Assembly: GCF_006376685.1 (NCBI RefSeq)
Contig: NZ_VEWL01000010.1
Coordinates: 1 to 64,000, forward strand
DNA: 64,000 bases
Source: Ochrobactrum teleogrylli
GTDB lineage: Bacteria; Pseudomonadota; Alphaproteobacteria; Rhizobiales; Rhizobiaceae
Direction of reading: 5' to 3'
Below the pieces are notes generated by a model. It made no database searches and was not told where the DNA came from. It saw only the letters and a program-made list of their open reading frames with translations. Positions 20,616-29,546 of the stretch are shown here, in pieces (within the stretch, counting starts at the first letter, position 1; the number at the start of each line of letters is the position of its first letter). The position numbers and the translations under genes were made by a program.

Positions 20616-20828
20616 ATGCGTTATTCGACTCAGACCCTTGTGGGCCTCATGGCTATTCTTTCCATCGTTTCGGTGCAGGCCAAAGATATGCGCCACGGTA
20701 CCCGCCATTCCTATGCGCTGGCGCTCAACGATGTGAATACGGATGACGGCATGGTTTTCGACACCAATGCATCGACTTCGTTCGACGTGGCGACCGAGCG
20801 CACGCGAAGAAATGTTGTTTTGCGTTGA
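20616..20828 (+). CDS. Small exported protein of unknown function
   Basis: 70 residues: a signal peptide (MRYSTQTLVGLMAILSIVSV, cleavage after QA at about 22) and a short polar mature part rich in Asp, Thr and Arg. There is no cysteine, so it is not a lipoprotein. GGGAG lies 8 nt before the ATG. No family recognised. Its 3' end abuts a repeat block. The short length makes it moderately uncertain. Confidence 0.5.
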   Translation: MRYSTQTLVGLMAILSIVSVQAKDMRHGTRHSYALALNDVNTDDGMVFDTNASTSFDVATERTRRNVVLR

Positions 20829-20836
20829 GCCGCCAG

Positions 20837-20927
20837 AGCATTTCCAGCAAAAGTGCGTAGCGCCTACGCGGGGAAATCAGTCCACTGGACTGATTTCTGC
20901 TCCCGCTTCGATACGTAGGATAATGCT
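20837..20927. repeat. Intergenic repeat carrying an inner palindrome
   Basis: The outer arms AGCATTTCCAGCAAAAGTGCG and GGATAATGCT match the element at 38208-38263. The centre differs: GCGTAG-CGC-CTACGC (20855-20869), then a 25-nt perfect palindrome (20873-20897, arms GAAATCAGTCCA and TGGACTGATTTC). It looks like one repeat family member whose middle has been replaced by a second palindromic unit. Confidence 0.6.
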
Positions 20928-20986
20928 TAAAAACAAATAAATAGAGCGGTTCCACGATTCCGTCTCAAACGTCAAATTCGAAAAAT

Positions 20987-21081
20987 CCACTAGATACATA
21001 TACTTGCTAGTGGTCTTTTTGATTCCAACATTTGCTCAGCGCGTGAACCGAGGGATGCAAATGTTGGAATCAGACCACTAG
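20987..21081. repeat. Long inverted repeat at the 3' end of the gntR gene
   Basis: CTAGTGGTC plus GATTCCAACATTTGC (21007-21035) is repeated in inverted form as GCAAATGTTGGAATC plus GACCACTAG (21057-21081), giving 24 paired bases around a 21-nt loop. A third CCACTAG is at 20987-20993. It ends 2 bp from the gntR stop. The shape is that of a MITE-like element or a strong terminator. Confidence 0.65.
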
Positions 21082-21082
21082 G

Positions 21083-21778
21083 TCAGGGGGCAAGCGTGCG
21101 CAGATATTCCATCAGTTCACTTGCCGTATTGCTGGCGCGTTCCGGTTCGCGTGACACGATGGCCTCAATGAGCGCCGCATGGGCATTCGCTGAACCGGTG
21201 ATGCTGGCCGAGGGCCGCAAACGGAACCAGAACCGGCGACTATGCGTCTGAAGCGGGGCCGCGAGACGGGTCGCATAAGGATTATTGGCCGCCGAGCCAA
21301 GCACGATGTCGAAAGCCTTGTCGGCATCAAGAAATGATTGCACATCTTCATTGGGAATTGCCTGCCGCATGGCGGCCGCTGCCGCTTCCAGCCGCTGATA
21401 GTCACGCGGACTGCCGAAACGGGCGGCATCGCGCGCCAGCACACGCTCGACGCCTTCGCGGGCATCGAGAACCTTGGCGAAATCCTTGGGGTCGATGGGC
21501 GTGATCGCAATGCCGGAACGGGGGCGAACCTCCATCAGCCCTTCCCAGGCAAGCCGCTGAATGGCTTCACGCAGCGGCGTGCGGCCCATGCCCGTCAGTT
21601 CAATGAGCGTGCGTTCATTGACCACAGCGCCTGGTTCCAGCTCAAGCGTGACGACCATGCGTTCCAGCGTCTGATAGGCTTGCTCGGCGAGGCTTTCGCC
21701 GCCCAGGCTATCAATGGCGGGGATCGATTTGCCGGTGGCGCTCTTGATCGACCGTTCGCGGAGGCTCGTCTGTGTCAT
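21083..21778 (-). CDS. GntR family regulator, FadR/FCD subfamily
   Basis: 231 residues: an N-terminal winged helix (about residues 30-95, with TGMGRTPLREAIQRLAWEGL, the GntR signature) and a C-terminal helical FCD ligand domain. It is transcribed divergently from a D-amino-acid dehydrogenase and a 4-hydroxyproline epimerase, so it is probably their regulator, responding to a hydroxyproline-pathway compound; this is inference from context. A 17-bp perfect inverted repeat 50 nt upstream of its start (21828-21844) is the best operator candidate. Confidence 0.9.
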   Translation of the reverse strand: MTQTSLRERSIKSATGKSIPAIDSLGGESLAEQAYQTLERMVVTLELEPGAVVNERTLIELTGMGRTPLREAIQRLAWEGLMEVRPRSGIAITPIDPKDFAKVLDAREGVERVLARDAARFGSPRDYQRLEAAAAAMRQAIPNEDVQSFLDADKAFDIVLGSAANNPYATRLAAPLQTHSRRFWFRLRPSASITGSANAHAALIEAIVSREPERASNTASELMEYLRTLAP

Positions 21779-21827
21779 GTGGTCCAGTGTCTTCTATGAT
21801 GGCAATTGACAGGAAACGATCCTACAA

Positions 21828-21844
21828 ATATATCTCTGATATAT
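21828..21844. promoter_or_regulatory. Candidate GntR operator
   Basis: ATATATC-TCT-GATATAT, perfect 7-bp arms, lies in the divergent spacer between the regulator and the enzyme genes. A second perfect palindrome, TACCGGG-AA-CCCGGTA, lies at 22015-22030, 1 bp before a TTGACA box (22031-22036) upstream of the dehydrogenase gene. Confidence 0.45.
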
Positions 21845-22097
21845 CAATATCGACCAAGGTAATAGCCTTGCCGCACCCGTCCTCGCACTACCGGGTTTGA
21901 GCATAGTGTTATTCCGAAAATTTGTTGGACGGGGGATTTTCCCAATTTCAAAGTTAGCCTGATTTCGAACCAGCGTCGTGCCGGGCAGGGATCGATAGCG
22001 AATACGAAATCAGTTACCGGGAACCCGGTATTGACAAAGGCAGGGGCTCCATTCGTGATGACGCCTCGATCTGCATCGGTGGGGAGCCGCAAAAAGA

Positions 22098-23375
22098 ATG
22101 AAATCTGATCCCAAAAATCAACAGAAAATGGGTCAGCAGGATATTGTTATCATCGGCGGCGGCATTGTCGGTTCTGCGACGGCAGCCTTGCTTGCCGAGG
22201 CCGGACGAAATGTCCTCGTCATCGATCGCACGGGCATCTGCGAGGAAACCAGTTCGGGCAACGCGGCGGCGCTTGCTTTTTCGGATATTCTGCCGATGGC
22301 GTCCAAGGGCGTCATGGGCAAGGTGCCGGGCTGGCTGATGGACCCGCTCGGACCGTTTTCGATCCGCCCGTCCTATTTCCCGAAAATGGTGCCGTGGCTT
22401 TATCGTTTCTGGCGTGCCAGCAGCGCCGGGGCGCTGGAAAAGACCGCAGTGACGCAGGCGAATATCATGCGGCTTGCGGAAAGCGAGATGCTGGCCCTGA
22501 TCGACCGGGCCGGTCTGCGCGACCGCTTGCGGGAAGACGGCAATCTGGAGCTTTATGAATCCGAAGCGGAACTGACTGCCGCGTTGCCAAGCTGGGAAAT
22601 TCGCGAGAAGGCTGGCATTGCGCACGATCATGTCCATGGCGCGCGACTGGCCGAATTGCAGCCGGGCCTGAGCCCGCGCATTGTGGCGGGAACTTTCGTG
22701 CCCGGCTGGAAGAATGTCAGCGATCCGAAACTGTTCGGACAGGCCATCTGGGCCCATGCGGAGCGCCTCGGTGCGCGCTTCCTGAAAGCGAAGGTGACGA
22801 GCGCGCAACCGGCTGATGGCGGCGCGCGCGTGCATCTTGAAGACGGCACGGAAATCAGCGCGAAGAACCTCATCGTGATGACGGGTGCCTTTTCGCGTGA
22901 ATTCGCCAAGGGCTTCGGCGATGTCGTGCCGCTCGATACCGAGCGCGGTTACAACACCACGCTGCCGGTCGGTGCTTTCGACGTCAAGCGGCAGCTCACC
23001 TTCCCAAGCCATGGTTTCGTCATCACGCCGATGGCGACAGGCTTGCGCGTCGGCGGCGCGGTTGAATTCGGCGGGCTTGATCTGCCGCCAAATTATGCGC
23101 GCTCCAAAGCTATGTTGACCAAGGCCTCCCGCTTCCTGCCGGGTCTCAAGACCGAAGGCGGACGCGAGTGGATGGGCTATCGTCCGTCCATTCCAGACTC
23201 TCTGCCGGTCATCGGACGGGCATCATCTGGCGGCAATGTTTTCTACGGCTTCGGCCACGGCCATCTGGGCCTCACGCAATCGGCAGCGACGGCACGCCTC
23301 ATCCGCGATCTGATCACCGGCGCGAAGCCTGCAATCGATATCGAACCATTCAAGCCTCAACGTTTTCGGAACTGA
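22098..23375 (+). CDS. FAD-dependent D-amino-acid (D-hydroxyproline) dehydrogenase
   Basis: A 425-residue DAO-family flavoprotein. The dinucleotide-binding motif IVIIGGGIVGSATAALLAEAG is at about residues 16-36, and the C-terminal GHGHLGLTQS FAD contact is present. DadA-like enzymes oxidise D-amino acids to imino acids. Next to a 4-hydroxyproline 2-epimerase, the likely substrate is cis-4-hydroxy-D-proline (inference). The start is uncertain: 22098 has a GGGGAG 11 nt away; an ATG at 22128 is an alternative. The epimerase gene follows after 5 bp, so the two form an operon. Confidence 0.88.
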   Translation: MKSDPKNQQKMGQQDIVIIGGGIVGSATAALLAEAGRNVLVIDRTGICEETSSGNAAALAFSDILPMASKGVMGKVPGWLMDPLGPFSIRPSYFPKMVPWLYRFWRASSAGALEKTAVTQANIMRLAESEMLALIDRAGLRDRLREDGNLELYESEAELTAALPSWEIREKAGIAHDHVHGARLAELQPGLSPRIVAGTFVPGWKNVSDPKLFGQAIWAHAERLGARFLKAKVTSAQPADGGARVHLEDGTEISAKNLIVMTGAFSREFAKGFGDVVPLDTERGYNTTLPVGAFDVKRQLTFPSHGFVITPMATGLRVGGAVEFGGLDLPPNYARSKAMLTKASRFLPGLKTEGGREWMGYRPSIPDSLPVIGRASSGGNVFYGFGHGHLGLTQSAATARLIRDLITGAKPAIDIEPFKPQRFRN

Positions 23376-23380
23376 CCATC

Positions 23381-24406
23381 ATGGCAAGACATTCTTTTTT
23401 CTGCGTCGACGGACATACCTGCGGCAACCCAGTGCGCCTGGTGGCTGGCGGCGGCCCGAACCTCGAAGGTTCGACCATGATGGAGAAACGCGCGCATTTT
23501 CTGCGCGAGTTTGACTGGATCCGTACCGGCCTGATGTTCGAACCGCGCGGCCACGACATGATGTCTGGCTCGATCCTCTATCCGCCGACGCGCCCGGACT
23601 GCGATGTGGCGGTGCTGTTCATCGAGACCTCGGGTTGCCTGCCCATGTGCGGTCACGGCACCATCGGTACGGTGACCATGGCGATCGAGCAGGGCCTCGT
23701 GACACCGAAGACGCCCGGCAAGCTCAATCTCGACACGCCAGCGGGTCTCGTTGCCATCGAATATGAGCAGAACGGCCAGTATGTGGAGCGCGTGCGCCTC
23801 ACCAATGTTCCGGCTTTCCTTTATGCGGAAGGCTTGGAAGTGGAATGCCCCGATCTTGGCACGCTCAAGGTCGATGTGGCCTATGGCGGCAATTTCTACG
23901 CTATCGTTGAGCCGCAGGACAATTACACCGACATGGCCGATTACAGCGCCTTGCAGCTGATCGCCTGGAGCCCTGTTCTGCGTCAGCGCCTGAATGAGAA
24001 ATACAAGTTCCAGCACCCGCTGCTCGCCGATATTAATCGCCTGACGCATATTTTGTGGACCGGCAAGCCGACCAAGCCGGAAGCCCATGCGCGCAATGCT
24101 GTCTTCTACGGCGACAAGGCCATCGACCGTTCGCCTTGCGGCACCGGTACATCGGCTCGCATGGCGCAGCTGGCCGCCAAGGGCAAGCTGAAGCCGGGCG
24201 ACGAATTCGTGCATGAATCTATCATCGGTTCGCTGTTCCACGGTCGCGTGGAGCGGGCGGTGGAAGTCACGGGGCCTGAAACGGGCCAGGAAACCGTGTT
24301 GCCGGGTATTATTCCGTCAATTGCGGGCTGGGCACGCATGACCGGTTATAATACGATCTTCATCGATGACCGGGACCCTTTTGCTCACGGTTTCACAGTT
24401 GCATAA
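23381..24406 (+). CDS. prpA: 4-Hydroxyproline 2-epimerase / proline racemase family
   Basis: A 341-residue, cofactor-free racemase. Both catalytic cysteines are visible: C90 in MCGHGTIG and C253 in SPCGTGTSA. The Brucella protein of this type (PrpA) has been described both as a B-cell mitogen and as a hydroxyproline epimerase. Coupled to a D-amino-acid dehydrogenase and a GntR regulator, it fits the first step of trans-4-hydroxy-L-proline catabolism. The later enzymes (the pyrroline-hydroxycarboxylate deaminase and the semialdehyde dehydrogenase) are not in this window. The ATG at 23381 begins at the family start MARHSFFCVDGH. Confidence 0.92.
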   Translation: MARHSFFCVDGHTCGNPVRLVAGGGPNLEGSTMMEKRAHFLREFDWIRTGLMFEPRGHDMMSGSILYPPTRPDCDVAVLFIETSGCLPMCGHGTIGTVTMAIEQGLVTPKTPGKLNLDTPAGLVAIEYEQNGQYVERVRLTNVPAFLYAEGLEVECPDLGTLKVDVAYGGNFYAIVEPQDNYTDMADYSALQLIAWSPVLRQRLNEKYKFQHPLLADINRLTHILWTGKPTKPEAHARNAVFYGDKAIDRSPCGTGTSARMAQLAAKGKLKPGDEFVHESIIGSLFHGRVERAVEVTGPETGQETVLPGIIPSIAGWARMTGYNTIFIDDRDPFAHGFTVA

Positions 24407-24416
24407 AAACGGGTAC

Positions 24417-24438
24417 GGCTGGTCAAAAATGACCAGCC
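24417..24438 (+). terminator. Terminator after the epimerase gene
   Basis: GGCTGGTCA-AAAA-TGACCAGCC, 9-bp perfect stem, followed by ACCCTATTTCTT. From here to the livH start at 24700 no gene is seen; that stretch should hold the liv operon promoter. Confidence 0.75.
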
Positions 24439-24699
24439 ACCCTATTTCTTGCCTTTTGAGGCTTCGGGGAAAATATGGAATAACGCGCCCGTTTCGGTAG
24501 AAAAGGACGCATAAAGGGGCTTTTCATAGGGGACATAACCGGTTTGCGGAGGGATGAAGCAATTAGTCTTTTGTTTTAGACGAAAGGGCTTGCATTCCGT
24601 GATGCAGCCGTTAGGTGTAATCGACCGGGAAAAAAATGAGGGTGCACGAAATAATAATGCGCCAATAAGATTCCGGCTTGTAAAATGGGTGGCTTTTCG

Positions 24700-25608
24700 A
24701 TGGAATATTTCCTCCAGCAGGTGATCAACGGGCTCGCGCTCGGTTCGATCTATGGCCTGATCGCCATCGGCTACACGATGGTCTATGGTATCATCGGCAT
24801 GATCAACTTTGCTCATGGCGATGTCTTCATGCTCGGCGCCTTTATGGCGCTGATTGTTTTTCTCATCATCACAACTTTCATCGGGGCGCTGCCGATTGCG
24901 TTGTTGCTGCTTCTGATGATGGTGGTTGCTATGCTCATGACCGGCTTGTGGAGCTGGACGATTGAGCGCGTGGCCTACCGGCCGCTGCGCGGTTCGTTCC
25001 GCCTTGCGCCGCTGATCACGGCAATCGGCATGTCGATCGCATTGTCCAATTTCGTCCAGGTAACGCAGGGCCCGCGCAACAAGCCGGTTCCACAACTTCT
25101 GAACGGCTCCTACAGCCTGTTCGGCACCGACGTCACGATTTCGCTGAAGCAGATCGTCGTGATCGTGGTCACCGCCGTGCTGCTGACGATCTTCTGGTAC
25201 ATCGTCAATCGCACGTCGCTTGGCCGCGCCCAGCGCGCCTGTGAGCAGGACCGCAAGATGGCCGCACTTCTCGGCATCAATGTCGACCGTGTGATTTCGC
25301 TGACCTTCGTGATGGGCGCCATGCTCGCAGCCGTCGCCGGTACGCTTTATCTGTCCTTCTACGGTGTGATTTCCTTCGCCGACGGGTTCATCCCCGGCGT
25401 TAAGGCGTTCACGGCTGCGGTTCTGGGCGGTATTGGTTCGCTTCCGGGCGCTGTTGTCGGCGGCCTGCTGATCGGTCTGATCGAAGCGCTCTGGTCGGCT
25501 TATTTCTCGATCGACTACAAGGATGTCGCGGCGTTTTCGATCCTGGCCATCGTGCTGATCTTCATGCCGTCGGGTATTCTTGGCCGTCCTGAAGTCGAAA
25601 AGGTGTAA
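24700..25608 (+). CDS. livH: Branched-chain amino acid ABC transporter permease LivH
   Basis: A 302-residue inner-membrane permease with about eight hydrophobic segments and the conserved [21 protein letters not shown]-terminus. The cytoplasmic loop has [20 protein letters not shown], the coupling segment for the ATPases. I took the ATG at 24700, which has GGTGG upstream and matches the family start MEYFLQQV; an ATG at 24685 is in frame. It is the first gene of livHMGF. Confidence 0.95.
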   Translation: MEYFLQQVINGLALGSIYGLIAIGYTMVYGIIGMINFAHGDVFMLGAFMALIVFLIITTFIGALPIALLLLLMMVVAMLMTGLWSWTIERVAYRPLRGSFRLAPLITAIGMSIALSNFVQVTQGPRNKPVPQLLNGSYSLFGTDVTISLKQIVVIVVTAVLLTIFWYIVNRTSLGRAQRACEQDRKMAALLGINVDRVISLTFVMGAMLAAVAGTLYLSFYGVISFADGFIPGVKAFTAAVLGGIGSLPGAVVGGLLIGLIEALWSAYFSIDYKDVAAFSILAIVLIFMPSGILGRPEVEKV

Positions 25609-25610
25609 TC

Positions 25611-26990
25611 ATGGCTGTACAGTCGAGTTCACGCCCGGATTCCCTTTTTGGCCGGGCCATTCGCGAGGGTATCGTCGCCGGTCTTCTGGCGCTGGGCCTC
25701 TTTATCCTGATCATCGGTTTCAAGACCGAGCAGAACATCAACAATGAACTGGTGCTGGTGCAGCGCTGGGGTGCACTGGCCGTCATGGTTGCGCTGGCGG
25801 CGGTGGGACGCTTCCTGTTCGTCGCCTTCCTGCAGCCGCAGCTGGAGGCGCGCAAGCTCGCCAAGAGCAGCCGGACGGTTGCCGCCACCGAAAGCCAGTC
25901 ATTTTTCCGCACCCATTTCTCCAAGCTCGGCGTTGCCTTCCTCTTTGCCTATCCGATCCTGATCGTTCTGGCGTTGGGCTGGCAGGGCTCGCTCAAATGG
26001 GTCGATAATTTCGGGGTCCAGATCCTCATCTATGTGATGCTGGCCTGGGGGCTCAACATCGTCGTCGGTCTCGCCGGTCTTCTTGATCTCGGCTATGTGG
26101 CCTTCTACGCGGTCGGCGCCTATTCCTATGCGATCCTGTCCAGCTATTTCGGCCTGTCCTTCTGGATGCTGCTGCCCATGGCAGGCATTCTGGCCGCAAC
26201 CTGGGGCATCATTCTGGGCTTCCCGGTCCTGCGATTGCGCGGTGACTATCTGGCCATCGTGACGCTCGCTTTCGGTGAAATCATCCGTCTGGTGCTGATC
26301 AACTGGACCGATCTCACCAAGGGCACCTTCGGTATTTCGGGTATCGCCAAGGCCACCTTCTTCGGTTTGCCGTTCAAGGCCGGCCCGGATGGTTTTGCCG
26401 CCCATATGGGAATTGCCTTCTCACCGGCGCATTACAAGTTCTTCCTCTATTACGTCATTCTGCTGCTGGCACTTCTGACCGCCTGGGTCACGATCCGTCT
26501 GCGCCGCATGCCGGTTGGCCGTGCGTGGGAAGCGCTGCGTGAAGACGAAATCGCCTGTCGTTCGCTCGGCATCAACACCACGACCACCAAGCTCACGGCT
26601 TTTGCCACGGGCGCCATGTTCGGCGGTTTTGCAGGCTCGTTCTTCGCGGCGCGTCAGGGCTTCGTGAGCCCGGAATCCTTCGTGTTTCTCGAATCGGCGG
26701 TTATCCTCGCCATCGTGGTTCTTGGCGGCATGGGATCGCTCGTCGGTATCGCCATTGCTGCAATCGTCATGATCGGCGGCACAGAAATCCTGCGTGAAAT
26801 GGGCTTCCTGAAGGCGATCTTCGGTCCCGATTTCACGCCGGAACTCTATCGTATGCTCATCTTCGGGCTCGCCATGGTGGTTGTCATGGTCTGGAAGCCG
26901 CGCGGTTTTGTCGGAAGCCGAGAACCAAGTGCGTTCCTGCATGAGAAGAAGATGGTGTCGGGTGCCTTTACCAAGGAAGGGCACGGCTGA
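25611..26990 (+). CDS. livM: Branched-chain amino acid ABC transporter permease LivM
   Basis: A 459-residue inner-membrane permease. The first 115 residues form an extra two-helix N-terminal region; the core begins at about residue 130 ([20 protein letters not shown]). The EAA-like loop reads [20 protein letters not shown]. It starts 2 bp after livH and its TGA overlaps the livG ATG by one base. Confidence 0.95.
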   Translation: MAVQSSSRPDSLFGRAIREGIVAGLLALGLFILIIGFKTEQNINNELVLVQRWGALAVMVALAAVGRFLFVAFLQPQLEARKLAKSSRTVAATESQSFFRTHFSKLGVAFLFAYPILIVLALGWQGSLKWVDNFGVQILIYVMLAWGLNIVVGLAGLLDLGYVAFYAVGAYSYAILSSYFGLSFWMLLPMAGILAATWGIILGFPVLRLRGDYLAIVTLAFGEIIRLVLINWTDLTKGTFGISGIAKATFFGLPFKAGPDGFAAHMGIAFSPAHYKFFLYYVILLLALLTAWVTIRLRRMPVGRAWEALREDEIACRSLGINTTTTKLTAFATGAMFGGFAGSFFAARQGFVSPESFVFLESAVILAIVVLGGMGSLVGIAIAAIVMIGGTEILREMGFLKAIFGPDFTPELYRMLIFGLAMVVVMVWKPRGFVGSREPSAFLHEKKMVSGAFTKEGHG

Positions 26991-28294
26991 TGGCGGAGAC
27001 AGCGAGAATGCCTGACAATGTTCAGAAAGACACTGTTCTTCAGGTTGAGCATCTGTCGATGCGCTTCGGTGGCCTCGTCGCCATCAACGATCTGAGCTTC
27101 GACGTGAAGCGTGGTGATATTACCGCGCTGATCGGCCCGAATGGTGCCGGTAAAACCACGGTCTTCAACTGCATCACCGGCTTCTACAAGCCGACTGGTG
27201 GCATGTTGACCATGCATCGCAATACGGGCGAGACTTTCCTTCTGGAGCGTCTTCCTGATTTCCAGATCACCAAGCAGGCCAAGGTGGCGCGTACCTTCCA
27301 GAATATTCGCCTGTTTTCGGGCCTGACCGTTCTGGAAAATCTGCTGGTCGCGCAGCACAACACGCTCATGCGCTCGTCGGGTTACACGGTCCTTGGGCTT
27401 CTCGGCCTGCCGGGTTACAAGAAGGCCGCCAAGGAGGCTATCGAAAAGGCGCGTTACTGGCTGGAAAAGATCAACCTCACCGCACGTGCGGATGATCCGG
27501 CTGGCGATCTGCCCTACGGCGATCAGCGCCGTCTGGAAATCGCCCGCGCCATGTGCACCGAGCCGGAAATCCTCTGCCTCGACGAACCGGCAGCAGGTCT
27601 CAATCCGCGCGAGTCGGCGGAGCTGAACAAGCTTTTGCTCGATATCCGCAAGGAAACGGGAACCTCGCTCCTGCTGATCGAGCACGATATGTCGGTGGTG
27701 ATGGAAATTTCCGACCACGTGATCGTGCTGGAATATGGCACCAAGATTTCCGATGGATCGCCGGAAGAAGTCCGCAACGATCCGCGCGTCATCGCCGCTT
27801 ATCTCGGCGTGGATGACGAGGAAATCGCCGAGCTGATCGATGAGGCCGACAAGCCCGGTACGGGCGATCCGGCGGATTTCATCGCGACCCAGCTTGCCGA
27901 AGAAGCGATCGAGCAGGAAAAATCGGCGGAAGTCGTGCAGTTCGCCGGTGGACTGGGCGCGCCACGCGATGGCAAGGCCGACAACCTGACGCTCGTCAAG
28001 GGCATCGGTGCGGTCAACGAGAAGAAGCTGAACGAGCACGGCATCTATCATTTCGATCAGATCGCCGCGTGGTCCGAGGCCGACATCAAGCAGGCCGAAA
28101 CCTATCTGGAATTCGATGGCCGCATCGCCCGGGAAGACTGGGTGGGGCAGGCGGCGCAATTGGCCGCCGGTCAGGCGACCGAATTCTCGAGCCGCGTCGA
28201 AGCCGGTGATGTTCCGACGAGCCACAAGACCACTCCCGCAAAGGCGCCGCGCAGCCGCAAAGCTCCGGCCAAGCCGAAGAAGGGAGGCGAATGA
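26990..28294 (+). CDS. livG: LivG-type ATPase with a helix-hairpin-helix tail
   Basis: A 434-residue ABC ATPase, much longer than the usual 250-260 residues of LivG. The ATPase part has Walker A GPNGAGKTT (49-57), the LivG-type signature DLPYGDQRRLEIARA and Walker B CLDEPAAGLNP, and ends near residue 275. An acidic linker follows. Residues about 333-390 read as a helix-hairpin-helix-like unit (LTLVKGIGAVNEKKLNEHGI, then HFDQIAAW and GRIAREDWVGQA), the same kind of tail seen in Rhizobiales NuoE and ribosomal L21. The last 30 residues are Lys/Pro/Ala-rich. The role of the tail is unknown. It overlaps livF by 4 nt. Confidence 0.93.
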   Translation: MAETARMPDNVQKDTVLQVEHLSMRFGGLVAINDLSFDVKRGDITALIGPNGAGKTTVFNCITGFYKPTGGMLTMHRNTGETFLLERLPDFQITKQAKVARTFQNIRLFSGLTVLENLLVAQHNTLMRSSGYTVLGLLGLPGYKKAAKEAIEKARYWLEKINLTARADDPAGDLPYGDQRRLEIARAMCTEPEILCLDEPAAGLNPRESAELNKLLLDIRKETGTSLLLIEHDMSVVMEISDHVIVLEYGTKISDGSPEEVRNDPRVIAAYLGVDDEEIAELIDEADKPGTGDPADFIATQLAEEAIEQEKSAEVVQFAGGLGAPRDGKADNLTLVKGIGAVNEKKLNEHGIYHFDQIAAWSEADIKQAETYLEFDGRIAREDWVGQAAQLAAGQATEFSSRVEAGDVPTSHKTTPAKAPRSRKAPAKPKKGGE

Positions 28295-29040
28295 TGCAGG
28301 CTGAAACCATGCAGAAAAAGCAACCGCTTCTGGCTGTTGAAAAAGTCGAGACCTATTACGGTAACATCTGTGCGCTGAAGGGCATCGACCTGACGGTGGA
28401 CGAAGGTGAAATCGTCGCCCTGATCGGCGCCAATGGTGCTGGCAAGTCCACGCTGATGATGACGATTTTCGGTTCGCCGAAAGCGCGCACCGGTCGCATT
28501 CTCTTCAACGGCAAAGACATTACGTCCATGCCGCCGCATGAGATTGCGAAGCTGCGTATCGCGCAGTCGCCGGAAGGGCGTCGCATCTTCCCGCGCATGA
28601 CGGTTCTGGAAAATCTCCAGATGGGCGCGAGCCTCGACAATCAGCAATACTTCGAAGAAGACGTGAAGCTGATGTTCGACCTGTTCCCGCGTCTCAAGGA
28701 GCGTATCAGCCAGCGCGGCGGTACGCTGTCGGGTGGTGAGCAGCAGATGCTGGCTATAGCCCGTGCGCTGATGGCGCGTCCGAAGCTTCTGCTTCTCGAC
28801 GAGCCGTCGCTTGGTCTCGCACCGCTGATCGTCAAGCAGATCTTCGAGGCAATCAAGGAACTGAACCGCACACAGGGCCTGACGGTGTTTCTCGTCGAGC
28901 AGAACGCATTCGGCGCGCTCAAGCTCGCCGACCGCGGTTATGTGATGGTCAACGGGTCGATCACGATGAGCGGTTCGGGCCGCGATCTTCTGGCTGATCC
29001 GGAAGTGCGCGCCGCCTATCTCGAAGGCGGAAGGCATTAA
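28291..29040 (+). CDS. livF: Branched-chain amino acid ABC transporter ATPase LivF
   Basis: A 249-residue ABC ATPase partner of LivG. Walker A GANGAGKST, signature LSGGEQQMLAIARAL and Walker B LLLDEPSLGLAP are intact. GGGAGG inside the end of livG serves as ribosome binding site; ATGs at 28291 and 28294 are adjacent. Confidence 0.95.
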   Translation: MMQAETMQKKQPLLAVEKVETYYGNICALKGIDLTVDEGEIVALIGANGAGKSTLMMTIFGSPKARTGRILFNGKDITSMPPHEIAKLRIAQSPEGRRIFPRMTVLENLQMGASLDNQQYFEEDVKLMFDLFPRLKERISQRGGTLSGGEQQMLAIARALMARPKLLLLDEPSLGLAPLIVKQIFEAIKELNRTQGLTVFLVEQNAFGALKLADRGYVMVNGSITMSGSGRDLLADPEVRAAYLEGGRH

Positions 29041-29050
29041 GGAGGAAATC

Positions 29051-29395
29051 ATGCAGGGTATTCTCTACGAAGAACCGTCTTTCTGGCTGTTTTTCCTCAT
29101 TACGTGTCTTCTCGGCGGCTGGGCTGCCTGGATGACAGGCCGCGCCTGCGCGCAGACCTGGCGCAGCCTGCCGCAGCTGCTGGTCTATCTGATCCCGCTG
29201 GGCGCTGCGGTGCGTTTCATCCACTTCGCGCTGTTTGAAGGCACGCTGCTCTCGCTCCACTATTATCTGGTGGACACGATCGTGCTGATGATCATCGGTG
29301 CGATCGGGTTCCAATACACGCGCACCAAACAAATGGTGCGGCAGTATGGCTGGCTTTATGAAAAAGCTTCGCCGCTGAGCTGGAAAGCAAAATAA
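29051..29395 (+). CDS. Small membrane protein of the liv operon (DUF6867-like)
   Basis: 114 residues with three hydrophobic segments and a short basic C-terminus. It begins 10 bp after livF behind a strong AAGGAGG, so it belongs to the operon. Related small membrane proteins accompany liv genes in other Rhizobiales (DUF6867, from memory). It may be a transporter accessory subunit; function unknown. An intrinsic terminator follows. Confidence 0.8.
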   Translation: MQGILYEEPSFWLFFLITCLLGGWAAWMTGRACAQTWRSLPQLLVYLIPLGAAVRFIHFALFEGTLLSLHYYLVDTIVLMIIGAIGFQYTRTKQMVRQYGWLYEKASPLSWKAK

Positions 29396-29399
29396 TTCG

Positions 29400-29430
29400 A
29401 AGCTTCGCCGTTCGCGGCGGAGCTTTTTTT
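29400..29430 (+). terminator. liv operon terminator
   Basis: AAGCTTCGCCG (29400-29410), TTCG loop, CGGCGGAGCTT (29415-29425) with one wobble pair, then T5. Confidence 0.88.
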
Positions 29431-29441
29431 ACAAGATCACG

Positions 29442-29487
29442 TTGACAGTATCATGATTCAGCGTAGATATTGCTGAGTATTCAGCAA
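29442..29487 (+). promoter_or_regulatory. Candidate promoter and operator of the first liv binding-protein gene
   Basis: TTGACA (29442-29447) and TAGATA (29464-29469) at 16-bp spacing form a sigma70-like promoter. Directly downstream lies the palindrome TTGCTGA-GTAT-TCAGCAA (29470-29487), a good position for a repressor. Lrp-like control is conceivable but unproven. Confidence 0.5.
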
Positions 29488-29546
29488 GATAATAATGCGA
29501 TGCAAAACATCGTATCGGGGTAAATACAAGGATGGGAGTTCCAAAA

